This document shows positions 25,501-37,900 of a DNA stretch of 64,000 nt, piece by piece; the first letter of the stretch is position 1, and the number at the start of each line of letters is the position of its first letter. The position numbers and the translations under genes are program-made. The notes beneath the pieces were generated by a model. It saw only the letters and a list, made by a program, of their open reading frames with translations, ran no database searches and was not told where the DNA came from. The DNA comes from Neospora caninum Liverpool (lineage: Eukaryota > Apicomplexa > Conoidasida > Eucoccidiorida > Sarcocystidae), in assembly GCF_000208865.1 (NCBI RefSeq), contig NC_018390.1, positions 1,722,790 to 1,786,789 of the forward strand. The letters run 5' to 3'.

Positions 25501-26580
25501 TCGCCTTTTCAACGTGTGTCGTCCGTTTTCTCTCTTTTTTTGGCGCTGAAATCTCCGCGGCGAGTCCAAGCCTTTTCGGCGCCTCATGCCAGCCTTTCCT
25601 CTCCGTGTTCAGTGCGCCGCCGTTCGCTTCGCCAGTCGACCCCCCGGGACGCCGTGGCTCCCTAAGGGCCGTCTTGTTTTGCCTTTCTGTGTGGCGTTGG
25701 TGTTCTCCGTTTTCGCTTTCTTCCCTTCGCCTGTCCCTCGTTCCGCCTTTCTTTTGCCTCGTCTTTTTCACCTCTGCTTGCGCAGTCCGCTGCCACGTTT
25801 TCGAGTTCGGCGCCACGGCGAGCTCGCCCCGCGTCGCTCTCGCGGTCGTGTCTGTCTTGCGTCGCCGTCTCGGCCCTTCACTGGCACTGCTAGTTCGTGT
25901 GCAAACTCCAGTTAGGAGATACACACAACCAAGTTCTTTATGATTGCTGTCTGTTTCGTTTTCTTAACGACTTGCTCTTCGTATCGTCTGCAGCTCGCGC
26001 CTTGACCTCGCTCGTTTTTTTGCACTTCCCTCTCGCGTTCAGGAAATGACCCAGGCGCTCAATCGACGGGTCGATCTCCCAGACTTCACGCTTCGAAAGT
26101 TGCTGAGGTGAGCGGTGAAGCTGGGGCCGCGGCGGACGAGCTCTCTTCGCGTTTTTGCTATTCTCGGATTCTTTGGCGCAGTCGCCAGTGCCAGGCGAGC
26201 CCGTCTCGTGTTTGGTCGCCTGAAGGAACACCAGGAAAGATTCGAGAGAGGCAGTTGCATGTTTTCCATTCTTGTTCATGGAAGCACCGCTTCCCTTTTT
26301 ATCGAATTCGGGGGGCTCTGCGGTCGGCGTGGACAGGATCCCAGACGTCAAACTGTATTCTCTACCTCTGTTGATTCGTGTCAGGTTTGCGTTTTTGTGC
26401 CAAGGAATCTAAAGCGCGCTTGCGGCAGTAATGCGCGTGGACAGAAGTGTCTATCTCCTTTGCGAACGGCGTGCGTGTCGCTGCAGAGAGCTGGCGGTGA
26501 ACGAGGGCGGTTTTTGGTCCTTCAAGGGCCGCGCCACGGAGACAGGAGACGGCGACGTGCCTCTTCCGCAAGGCTTCTAA
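20043..26580 (+). CDS. POLR3E: DNA-directed RNA polymerase III subunit RPC5
   Basis: Ten exons: 20043-20504, 20888-21511, 22203-22299, 22828-23048, 23450-23800, 24117-24270, 24701-24941, 25340-25454, 26043-26107, 26487-26580. All are GT-AG and in frame; 807 residues, against about 700 in human. After an acidic stretch (runs of Glu/Asp near residues 83-111) the Sin-like N domain begins DDPVVREIDVYL and contains VLQYPLRP, close to the human start DDPVVQEIDVYL. Exon 2 gives YAVGILKKDKIFITPVDHVL and LQFRPDF, matching the region where RPC5 and RPC4 dimerise. Later segments match the winged-helix part: LVLGNWAIKS (human LVQGNWVVKS) and the final NEGGFWSFKG (human SYGGMWYLKG). Family role: RPC5 (yeast Rpc37) pairs with RPC4 as a TFIIF-like module in the nuclear Pol III enzyme, needed for initiation and termination on tRNA and 5S genes. 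An insertion of about 90 Ala/Gly/Arg-rich residues in exon 2 is lineage-type low complexity. Confidence 0.93.
20785..20851. repeat. 26-bp tandem repeat at the 3' end of RPC5 intron 1
   Basis: Two full copies and a partial third of a 26-bp unit built from CTCTCGCGCA steps. It ends 36 bp before the acceptor AG (20886-20887), so it occupies the place of the branch point and polypyrimidine tract. Confidence 0.8.
21987..22047. repeat. (TGTA)n microsatellite in RPC5 intron 2
   Basis: About fourteen TGTA units in the intron 21512-22202, flanked on the left by a short CT run. Confidence 0.95.
22552..22578. repeat. (TA)n microsatellite in RPC5 intron 3
   Basis: About thirteen TA units inside intron 22300-22827. 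Confidence 0.92.
23283..23399. repeat. Two (TA)n tracts in RPC5 intron 4
   Basis: Short TA tracts at 23283-23301 and 23382-23399, each next to a CT/GA-rich run, in intron 23049-23449. The second lies about 50 bp before the acceptor. Confidence 0.85.
23931..23948. repeat. (TA)n microsatellite in RPC5 intron 5
   Basis: Nine TA units in intron 23801-24116. Confidence 0.88.
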
Positions 26581-27492
26581 CTCTGCCAAGGCAGATGGAC
26601 CTTCTTCGCTCGCTTTCTCTTCTCGTTACGCTTTGGCATCTCGCTCTCTTCTCTCTCTTCTCTCTCTTCTCATCTTCCTTCTGTCTGGGTCCGGCTGCTG
26701 ATCTGGTTGTCAGCGACGCCAGGGGAGGGTGCGGAGAAAAAGAGAGATACAAGAAAGAGAACGGAAGCACAGAGAGAGAAAAAGGGAGAGAAAACAAACA
26801 CCGAGAGAGGCGGAGAAGCAAGCGTCGTGGGAGAAAACAGAGGAGACCTCGCAGCGGCCAAAAGCGCGGCCGCGGGGGGCATCACCGCGCGATTTCGCTG
26901 GAAGCGATAGGCGCCGAAAAGCGGCTCGGCTGGCACGGATCTCATTCCTTTTCACTTTCTGTGTCCCCACAGCAATAGCGGCTCATGCACGGGACAAAGA
27001 CGGGACGGCAGGAAGACACTCGCTTGGCACACGACAGAGTTTGGGTGTCTCTTCCGCCTTCTTGTCCGTACCCCTGTGTCGTCTCCCCTCTTGGAGCAGG
27101 CCTTCTGCGTTCTCGTGCGTCCTTTGGGTCTGTTTCGTTTCTTTTCCCCTTTTATATCTTTTCTCGCTTTGGGGTTGCGCCACGTCTGCCTGGCCACGGG
27201 AGTTCTGCAAAGAGGCGTTTTGCAGCACGCCTCCCAAAGGTGTTCTTCGTCGCGGTTTCCTTCTCGCGTTGTCATCCACTCCCGTTCTGTTCCGTCCCGG
27301 CTCACAAACCTCCCGTGGCTGAGAAGACGCGAAAAAACTGCGCGATCGTCTCTGCCTCCCCAACCTTCATTTTGGCAGATAATGATATTTACATGAGTTG
27401 ACATAGATTAATATGCATATGCATGCATGTATATATATACACTTTTTGTTAACATGAGAATATATACAGATATAGAATATACACAGATATTC

Positions 27493-27514
27493 ATATATAT
27501 ATATATATATATAT
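27493..27514. repeat. (TA)n microsatellite, intergenic
   Basis: About ten TA units in the AT-rich spacer downstream of RPC5. Confidence 0.9.
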
Positions 27515-27967
27515 GTCAGTCTGAGTACATGCAGATGTGTTGATGAAACGCCTATATATATACAAGAGCAGCTCTGTCTTACTGTCTACAAAAGCAACAT
27601 CTATTTAATACTTACTGTAGACCTTCGAGTCGAGAGTTTCGCGAAAACGTAAAAGGTCGCCGCCTCTCTCTGCTGCCTTCAGTTAGAGAGTCGCAAAATG
27701 TGAAAACGAGACAGACACAGAAAATCCGATACAACCACACATTCACGACTCTCGGGAACCGCTTGCGAGAACGTCACATTGAGGAGCGAGAGAGAGCTCG
27801 TCTTGCATTTTGTCCGTGAGATGGCGCCGCGATAAATCGAGGATAGAGCTGAAGAAGACGGGAGTAGCCAAGCGAGAGAGGAGGCAGGCTTGTCGCCTCT
27901 CTCGGCAACACTTTCTTAGAAGAGCCTTTCAAAATCGTTTTCCTGTAACAGTACACACACAGATGAA

Positions 27968-27992
27968 ATATATATATATATATATATATATA
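27968..27992. repeat. (TA)n microsatellite, intergenic
   Basis: About twelve TA units in the RPC5-TOP3B spacer. Confidence 0.9.
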
Positions 27993-28457
27993 CATATGAA
28001 GGCAGGGTACCTGACTAAGCATACATTCCTCCTAGTATATAGAGAGGGATAAAAAGATAGATACCGATACTTCCGGACGGAGGGGAGAAATCGATACAAG
28101 GTGCACACGACGATCGACACGTACGACGTAAGGCACCGGCGTCCGCGCCAAGGAACAAATCTCTGAAAGCGCTCTATTCAGGATATGTTCGAATGTAAAG
28201 ACACACATGCATAGATGTGCGCACGGCTGCAGCGCATGTAAAAAGGCACAGCTCTCGTTCAACAGCAACAGAAAAATGCAGGCGATCCTGTCCAGATGAC
28301 CGGAAGAAATGCTCATGGTCCATTACCACACGGTTCTGCCACAGATGCCTAGTGTGAACATACGCGGGAATTACTCATACTTCTCTCAACAGATACTCCT
28401 TTATGTATAGATGTATGTAAACGTGTATATCTGTCCATTTTTATTGATAAATACATG

Positions 28458-28458
<1 letters not shown>

Positions 28459-28494
<36 letters not shown>
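28459..28494. repeat. (TA)n-(GA)n compound microsatellite
   Basis: About nine TA units pass directly into about nine GA units in the RPC5-TOP3B spacer. Confidence 0.9.
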
Positions 28495-29958
28495 CAAAGG
28501 ACCTTGTCCTTGTTTCCGTGGTTCTTTTGCTTCTCGTGTGTCCGTTTCATATCCTGTTCGTGCGTTTTCTTTAGCCTTTTTTGCTTCGACATGCGGAGTG
28601 TAACTAAACGTTCTCAGACAGCTACGGGCGTTGCTTTTGTCCTGCAAGGTTACCAGGCTGGTTCGCAAGAGAACCTACCAGAGAAACGTGAATCAACACA
28701 CAGAATCACTCACTGACGGAGAGGCAAGAGTGTGCTCACTTCTATCTTCTTTCTGTTGGTTTCTTTTTCGTCTTCTCCATTTTCTTTTCTCTGATGCACC
28801 GCTTTGTCGTCACAAAAAACACACACCGAGGCAGTCGCAGGCCGAGAATCCTCGAGACGAAGGCGGAGAAAGGTTTCAATTTTGTTTCAGAACTTCTCTT
28901 CGCCCTGTGCCTTTCGTCTCTGCCGCTCATTTTTCTTCCGCTGGTGCGTTTCCGCCTCAACTAAACAGAAAAAAAAACGGAACTGGAGCAGAATCCGAAC
29001 GTGACATCGGCGTACGCGCATGCAGAGAAGTGTGTCGCATGCAGGGAGTAGCCGTAGGGCGAAACTTCAAAAGAAAGCGGGCGGAAAAATTGAGTCTCCT
29101 GCCGGATTTCCCTTCGCCTCTCCTATTCGCGTATCTTCTTTCACCTCACAACTCGCGAAGAAGCGCCTTTTGACGTCTAAGTGTTCTCCTCTTCTTCGTT
29201 TCTAGCTTTTCCCCCTTTTTCCGATTTGCGCCGGTTTTTCTTCTTTGCGCGTAGGCTCCGCCGTTTACAAGGGCCCGATTCTTGAATTTTTTCACATTTC
29301 GTTGTCTGTGGAGCGAGAACGGCTTCCCTTTTCCGTTTCTTCCCGTCTTTTTTCGCTCTTTCTCCTCCCTCTCGCTCTCGTGTTTGCTCCTTTATCTTCT
29401 CTTTGGCGTTCGCGCTCTGTTTCCTCGCGCTCCATCTCGTGGACTTCACTTGAGCCGTTCTGCCTCGCCTTCCCGGCTGTTTTCTGGATCTGTTCTTCTG
29501 TCTGATCTTGCAGTTCTGTTTATCATCCTGCGAGCGATGGCGGGGAAGACGGCGCGTCGAGCAGAGACTTCCGCTCCTCTTTCAAGTTGTTGATTTCCTG
29601 TTTGTTGTCCTTTTCCGCGAACCCTGCGGTGTCTCTCGGCTACGCCTTTCTTCCCCTGCTTCAACTCGCCCGGTTCCCCCGTGGTGTTTGCTTTTCCTTC
29701 TGCCCATCTGTTTCATCTCCTCCTGCATATATTTCGTTTTGCCGTCCTCCCGTCTCCAGGTTTTCTGTTCTCTCGCGTCAAGGCCTCGCCGTCGGCCTGC
29801 GGGTTTCTCTCCAGTCTTACTTTGTCTTGCTCTCGCTTCCTCTCCCTCAGTTCTTCACCCTCTCTTCTTCCGTTTCTCGCTTCGCGCGTCTCTGCTTTTG
29901 AACCGCTTGTTCGTGTTCTGTTCCACTTCTTTCCCTCATCGCCTCTCCTCTCTACACC

Positions 29959-32900
29959 ATGGCACCCGGAGTGCTGATGGTGGCGGAAAAGCCGTCGATT
30001 GCTGAGACAATCGCCAAGATTCTCTCAGGAGGAGATTTCCACAAACGAAAGGGAGTGAGTCGGAACAGCAGGATCCGCGATGAGAACTCTGCTATCATGT
30101 TTTTCCACCGTCTCTCTTCCTCTCGCGTTCTCCCTGTTTCTTTCTCGCTGTCGCTTTCTCTTTGTTCCTCATCGTCTCCCGCGCTCTCTTTCCTTCTCTT
30201 TCCCCATTGCTACCTCTTTTATTCTTTTTCTTCTCTCTCGCATTCTCCCCTTTTTTCTCTCTTTCATCATCTTTCTCTCTCCCCCTTTCTCTCTCTTTCT
30301 TTCTGACCCTTGCGTGATATCCGGGTCTTTCTCCAGCGGGGCTCGACTCCGTCACTTGTTGGTGCTTCGTGAGTAAGATTCCCGTATACCTTGCTGTTTC
30401 TTCACGTTCTTCATTTTCTTCCTTCTCTTTTCCATTTTTTTCCGCAGATCTCGCCGGTGACGAGCGTCTGGGAGTTTCCCGGCACATTCCGTGGTGAAGG
30501 TCGGCCTTTCCTCCATTTCCTCCTGGTCTTCGCTTCCTGCAGCTTCGTGTCTTTGTCGCTGTTCCTCGCCGTCCCCTCGCCCATGTGCTCTTGTTCCACA
30601 TTTTTTACGTCTCTCCCCGATCATAGCATTCTTTCCTCACGTATCTGCACATACACATCCATATATATATATATATATATAATTTACTTACCACCTGCAT
30701 ATATATATATATATATATATGCATGTATATGTAAATACATATGTTCCTATATATGCTTGTAGATGATTGTCTGTACATCGATACACATATGGTGTTATTT
30801 TGGCCGTTAGTGCGATGCGTGTGCCGTTGCCTTTTTCAACTCAAGTCTATTCATGCATGCGCTTCCCGTGCGCTAGGAATCCCGGTCTTGCCGCGCAACG
30901 CCTTGTTCTATCTCTTTGTGCGTGCGCGTGGGGCCCCAGAAGGAATCTCGTTTCAGAACCTGGGAAATCTGTTGCCGTTTTGAAGAGGTGAAAAGAACGA
31001 GTCGTCAGAGCCGTTTTCCTGGAGCCTCGAAATCTGTTTGTTTTCTGCTGCCGTTCAGCCGTCCACTTCAAGGTCACATCCACAGCGGTAAGGTCGAAAG
31101 CATAGCTTTGTCTCGTCTGTTCTCTCCGCTTTTTCCGTTTTTTTCGTTGCGTTCCGCCTCGTGGCGTCCGCTCCTTTGCTCGTGCGCTCGCATTCTTGGC
31201 CGCGTCTCTCTTGATTTTTCGCTCTCTTCTTTGTTCAAATTCTGCGCCTTTTGCTCGTCGAATCCTTTCCTTATTCTCCCCCTCCCGCCCCCCCCCGTGC
31301 TCCGGCGTGTTGTCTGTCCTCGAGACTCGCGTCGACGTCGTGTTCCCTGCGTTTGCCCTTTCCTTCCTCTCCTTGGATTTTGCTTCGCAACTTTCCTTCT
31401 TTCTTCGCGTTTCTTCGTCGCTCGCCTTCCCGCTCTCTTTCTCTTCCACTCTGTCTCTCGCGCTCTTCTCTCTCTGCTGCCAGGGACACATCTTCCAAAC
31501 GGACTTTCCTCGACAGTACAATGACTGGGTAAGGCTCGCAACGCGGTGAAGCCGAAAAACGGGGCAGTATCCCCGGGATCTCTGGCCGCCAGCGTCCCTC
31601 GTCGCCTCCGCCCGTATCCTTTTTGCTCTCTTGTCTTTGTTTTTCTGTCTTGTCTTTTTTTTTCTGTCTTGTCCTCTTGTTCACTGGTCCCCTCGTGTTC
31701 TTTCCACCTCTTCCCGCGGTCGTCGCGTCCGAAATCAGTGGGCGTGAGTGGCTTTCGTTGTTCTCGCCTCACATTGTTCTCAGGTGGCCGCAGCGCCACT
31801 GCCCCGTTTGCCCCCCTATCGCCTCGTGTGTCGTGTCTCGCTTTCTCGGAGGTCTTGTGTCTCGCGGCTTCGCTGCCTCAGCGAGAGAAAGGAAAGCCCG
31901 CAACTCGAAAGCGCCCTGGCGACTCGTCTCTTTCTCGTTTTCAGGAAAAGACGAATCCGGTGGAGCTCTTCGACGCGCCGGTGGTGAAGGTCGAGGCGAA
32001 CCCGAAGCACCGCTTGCCCGCCCATCTGCAGAAGGAGGCGCACGGCTGCAAGTTCCTCGTGCTCTGGCTGGACTGCGATCGCGAAGGCGAAAACATCTGC
32101 TTCGAAGTCATCGGCATCGTTGCGCCTCATCTCCCAAAGCTCCCCGGCGGCCAACAGCAGGCAAGGCGCGCGCGACTCAGGAAACACACGAGCAGAGAGG
32201 GAGAGACGCCCGCGACGGGATCGAATCGCCAGGCGCAAGAAAGTCTCGAACAGACTCTCTCGGCTGTCGCCGGGATGGTCCCTCCGAAAAGATGTAAAAA
32301 AGTGAGGGCTTCCTGTTTTTTACGTTCACGTCTTCTTCGCGCCCCCGCGGATCCCCCGGGGTCTCTGATGCGCTGTGCTTTCCACTCAGATCTGGCGAGC
32401 GAAATTCTCTGCCTTGGCGCATGCAGACATCCAAAAGTAAGCGCGTTCGAGGAAACGACCTGCGCGTTTGCATGCAAAGCGCCAGCTCCTTCTCGGCGTG
32501 CCTACATAGCTTCCCGCCTCTTTTCCGGTTGCTCTAGCCTCCTGCCTCTCTGTCTGGTTCTGTGTCTCTGTGTCTCTCCCTCGAAGTCTTTCCCTCTCTT
32601 CCTCCTTCTCTCTGTACCTCTATCTGCATGCGAGCAGTATGCATGGACAAGATGTAGCCTACGTCACGATACGCCTAACATCCGAGCGCATGCAAGCATT
32701 GATTCGTGTGCATGCAAATACCTATACATTTATACGTACAAATATGTATGCACATGAATGGAACGTGCGCTAGAAACGCATCTCCACTTGTCGATGGCAT
32801 CAACCGTTGGCCCATTCGAACGTACATCTGCCCATGCATGCGTGTACGGACTAGTGTGAGTAGGGTGGTTCGCATGTCGTTCGGCCCTCATTTTTCCATT

Positions 32901-33991
32901 CTGCGTGTAGAGCGATGCGGACTTTGGGGAGCCCCAACAAGAACGAATCCGATTCTGTCGATGCTCGCCAAGAACTTGATCTGAAGGTTGGCTGCGCCTT
33001 CACCAGGTTTCAGACTCAGTACTTCCAGGTACCCACCGACACGTGTACTCGGCCAGATTCTATTTTACCCGCAAGGGTCAAAGATACACATTTCATGCAT
33101 CTCTCTGTCTCATGTTCGCGTGTCCATCGACGTCTTTGTCTCTCCCTTCTCTCTGTCTGTCTTTCTGTGTCGCGCGCTGCAACGAGAGAGAGCTAGGCGT
33201 TTGTGCACAGACGCATGCAGTTCGGCGTCAAACCGGGAGTCCGGCTCTCTCCCCTCTACAGCTGTTTGTGGAGAGCGTGTGCAAGTGCGGTGCATGCACA
33301 GGGAGAGGCTTTCTGGCAGTGTGGTGGTCTCCGTGTCGACGGTCTCGCCGGTTGGCAGGCGCGAGCGGCCTGGGAGAGGAAAGCCGTGGTGCCGTGTGGC
33401 TGTGCTTCTCGTTCCTGCATGCGCAACTGCGGCCTCGGCTTGGCGTTCTGTTTCCCTGCGCGGTTGCGTCGCCTCCCAGCGCGCGCCATTCTGCGGCTTC
33501 GGCCTTCCGTTCCTGAAGACACCCTGCGCTTGTCTCCTATTCTTCTCGCTTTATCTGACTCTTCTCTCCCTGTCGGTGTCCCTTCTCTTTTTTCGCTTTC
33601 CTATCTCACTGGCTCAGGGGAAGTATGGCGATCTGGACGCCTCGCTGGTCTCCTACGGCCCCTGCCAAACTCCGACGCTCCAATTCTGCGTTCAGAGATA
33701 CGACGACATCCACGCCTTCCAGCCTGAGACTTTCTACACTGTACGAAATTTCCTTTTCCAGCTTCCCCCCTTAGAGCCGTCTGTTTAATCTCGTGCAGAG
33801 ACGGCGGCCCACGCAGACGCACGTGCACGCAGCAATGTGCACATAGGGCGACCAGGAGTCGGTGCAATCAGCCTCCCTTTCGCACGTCTCTATCGTGAAT
33901 CACTGCACTCTCCGCCTCTCCGAAGATGCAGCTACATTTGCACATAGCTGTGTCAGTACGGGTACGGATATATCTACCAAACATCCATAAC

Positions 33992-34022
<31 letters not shown>

Positions 34023-34904
34023 GCTTGGGAAGTGTGTGCACGTCTGATGAGAATGTGAGCACTTCTTGACTTTGTTTTGTTCACGTTGTGTCTCTGCCTC
34101 TTCCTGGGGCTCCGTGTCGCTTCTTCTCTTTAGCTGGATACGTCGATTCGCGTCGGCGAGCAGGAACTGTTTCTCGACTGGGAGCGCGGCCAGGTCTTCG
34201 ACTCCGTCGTCGCCCACACGTACAAAGATGTCGTAAGGCTCTCTCTGGCGAGAAAACCTCTCAAGACAGCGAGGCTTCCGTAGCAAGGCATTAAACAGAC
34301 CTGGCACTGGACGAGTGTATCTTGGACGACTGCATCGCACACTAGAAGAACGCCTCTTCCTCTGCTTTGCGCGTCTCCGGAGCGGTGCAAGGAAAATCTC
34401 GGCTTCGCGCACCTTCCCGCGTGTTCCAGCTTGCTCCCCCCCCTTTCTGACGTGTTTTCTTTGCCTGCCACCGCGGCGTCCTCTCGCCTCACCTCGAACG
34501 TTTCGTGGCCCGACGGCTCCGCTTTCAGGTTTCTGCGCAAGGCGGCGTCGCCGTCGTTGTCGACGTCTCTGAGAAGGAAGAGAAGTTGCCTCGGCCGCAG
34601 GCGCTCAACACGGTGAATATGCTCAAACTCGCCTCGCAGCGCCTCGGTATGGGCCCCCAACAAGCCATGCAGGTGCGCGAGGGCGACGCAAAGGCGGGGA
34701 GAGAGCGGCGACGGGAGAGAGAAGGAGTGGAGATAAACAGACAGAAACCAACGAACAGCGATCCAGACAGAGAGAGAGACGTTCAGGGCGAGACAGCGAG
34801 GGCGAGAAAGACTGACAAACAGAGACACAAGACCCCAAACGTGGCCAGGCGGCTGTAGAAGCTCCCCCCTTTGGATGGGGGAAGCCACGATGAATATCAG
34901 CCGC

Positions 34905-34938
<34 letters not shown>

Positions 34939-37900
34939 ATATTAGAGCCCCCAAAAGCCAGTCCCAACTGAAGTGGAAGCGCGGCTGATTCCTGGAGTCC
35001 TGTTTTCCTTTCGTTTCTTCGAGTCACTGTTTCCCTCTTGATCGTTCTTCCCTCGGCCGCGTCGTGAGCGCCTCACTTGTGTAGCTTTGGTTTTCCGGTT
35101 CTGTCATCTCGCCATCGGGATTCTCTACATCCTCCGCCCCTCCTTGGCCCCCTCCTCCCCCCCCGTGTTTGTCTCCAAGGATTCTTCTTCCCTTGCATGG
35201 TCTCGTTCCATCGACTGGCGTTCTTTACCTTGGTTGTTCTCGTCCCGTGTTCATGCAGACGGCGGAGCGACTGTATCTCTCAGGCATTGTGACTTATCCG
35301 AGAACGGAAACTTGCAAATACCCAGACAGCTTCGACCTTCGCGGCACCGCTGCGGCGCAGACCTCGAACCCCTACTGGGGTGGCTACGTCAAAGAGCTGC
35401 TTTCGGTAAAAAAAACGCTCCCGTTCGTTTCCTCTACCCTTTTCCTTTCTCGCTTCTTCGCCCTGGCTGCGAGTGAAGTCTCGAAGCCGTCTGCATCCCT
35501 GCATCCCACCTTGCCGCTTCGACACACGAGGAGTCCACGAACGCTTTCCTTCTCATGTCGTTTTCCGTTTGTCCTGTCGTCGAGTGGATCTCGCGTTTCT
35601 CCGCGAGCAATTCTAGGTTTCCTCCTTTGCGCTCTTCACGAAAAACGCTCCTCTGTTTCTTTCCTCATGTCTTGTCTCGTCTCTGTGGAAGGCTAACGTT
35701 GTCTCCGACCGTTTCGCATGCCATAGCGCGTTTGTCTCCCCCTTGTCCTTCCTATCCATCGCTCCCTCTTCGGTTGTACTTCGTCGTCCCGTTCCTCTTG
35801 TCTGTCATCTCGTTGCCGCCATTCTGCGTCTTCTGCGTCTCTTCCTCCTTCTTCTCGGTCGCCACCTCCTTGTGCTGGTTTTTATTCTTCACCTTCCCTG
35901 TCGCCTCCTGCTTCTTTCTCCTCTTTATCTTTGCCCTCCTTCTCCCCTTCCTTGTCTCCTTCCTCCTTTTCTCCTTCCTTCTTCCCCTTCTTCTTTTTCG
36001 TTTCCACCTGTCTCTTCTTCTCTTCCGTCTCCTGCTCATTCTCTCTCTTCGTATTCGCATGCTGCGTTGCCTCCTCCATCTCTCGTTCTTCGCGTCTTCC
36101 CCTCGTGGTCTTCACCTTTTCTGTTTCTTGTCCTTCGCCTGTGCCTGGCTGCCTCACTGCTGGCTGACGTCAACAGTGCCGGCTCTTCTCCGCATTCCCT
36201 TTCTGTCCCCTCTGTCCCGTTGGGGCCTTCTTCATCCGCCTGTACTACCTCCTCGATCTGTTTTCCTCACTGTTCCAGTCTTCTTTTTCCCTGCTTTCGT
36301 TTTCCGTCCAGTCGGGTCTCGCTCGCCCCCGAGACGGCGTGGACGCAGGTGATCACCCCCCGATCACTCCCGTCCGTTCAGCGACTGAGGCTGACGTCGG
36401 CGGCGGCGACGCCTGGGCCCTCTACGAGTTGATCACCCGCCACTTCCTCGCCTCCATCAGTCCCGACTGTCGCTTCTTGAAGCGAAAAGTAACCTTCAGC
36501 GTCAACGACGAGATCTTCTCGCTCTCCGGTCGCCACATGCTCGACGGCGGATTCACGCGCGTCATGCGAGGCGACGGCATGAAAGATGTCTCCATTCCGG
36601 ATTTCAGAAAGGGCGACCAAGTCCCCCTGCACAAAGTCGCCGTCGGGGTATGATGCGCCAGCGGAAAAAAGGCAGAGACGAAGAGACAGGGAGAAGCAGA
36701 GAGATGCGACGAGCAGAAAAGGGAAGGAAGACACGTGTCGTGTGTCGCGTGGGACCCTAGAGCTCTGTTTGTGTGCGTGAGTGTGTGTGGGATGAACCCT
36801 GTTCATTCGCCCTTCCTTTAGCTGGCGTCCTGGCGCCTCGACCTCGTTTTTGTTTCTGCCACGAGGCGCGACGTCGACCGGCTGCGTGCCGCGCGAGAGC
36901 CGCAGCCCTGTCTGTGTGTTTATCCCCTCTTTTTGCCGCTCTGTCGCGCGGCCGCTCGCGCCGCCTCAGCTCGCACCGTTTTTCGCGGGGTGCGTTTTTT
37001 TTTCTTCTTTTCCCGCAGTCGGGTCAGACGCACCCCCCGCCTTTTCTGTCCGAGTCGGATCTCCTCGGGCTCATGGAGAAGCACGGGATCGGCACAGACG
37101 CCTCGATGGCGACGCACATCAACAACATCTGCGAACGAAACTACGTTTCTCTGGTGAGAAGGCGCGTCGAACGGGGTGGGCTGAGACGGGCGGAGAAACG
37201 CGCACGTCGCAGCTGAGAGTCTCGAGAGGCGTGTGTGGGTCGACAGCCGCCTTCAAGGTTTCCCGGCCTTCCCCTCCCGCTTCTCCGCTCTGCGCAGGTG
37301 TCCAACAGGCGACTGGAGCCGACGAAACTCGGCGTCTGTCTTGTGCACGGCTACATGGCAATCGACCCTGACCTCGTGCTGCCGTCGGTGCGCGCCAGCA
37401 TCGAAGCCCTCGTCGACGTTATCGCTCAAGGCAAGTCGGTGGACGAAGAGAGGGAACTGGGCACCAAAAGCTCGGCCACGTGCTCGTCGAGAAGCTCAGC
37501 GCACTGCTCAGTTCACACGGCGCCTCTTTCCCAGTGTGCCTTTCTCGGGCGTCTTCCTTCGCTCACATGTGGGATCGCGCATCCACCGGCCTGGGCCCGT
37601 TGTGGAGCGTTTTGCGCCGATGTGCGCTGTGCCTGATTGGTGCCTGGTTGGTCTCTGATTGGTGTGTGATTTTGCCTGCGTCCTTGCCCAGGAAAGGCCG
37701 ACCTCGCCGCCGTTGTCACGCACTCGCTGTACATGTTCAAACTCAAGTTTGCTTACTTCCTTCGACAGGTGAGGCTCCCCAGCGGAGAGGAAAACACCCT
37801 GTTCTGCCGCCGTCTGTGCTGCGCATCTTCCCGCTTTTTCGTTGTCTCCCACGCGGTTGCTGTCTTGTCCCCCTGCGCTTCCGGCCTCATCGGAACCTTT

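Larger units (their letters stand above)
26581..29958. other. Spacer between RPC5 and TOP3B, no supported gene
   Basis: Holds the RPC5 3' UTR, AT-rich sequence with several TA tracts between about 27390 and 28500, and the TOP3B upstream region. A TGCATGCA occurs at 27420-27427 within the AT-rich part. Two GCATGCA strings at 29018-29024 and 29037-29043 lie about 0.92 kb before the TOP3B start. The last 750 bp are pyrimidine-rich on the plus strand, typical of a 5' leader here. Short open frames show no domain or consistent splicing. Confidence 0.5.
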
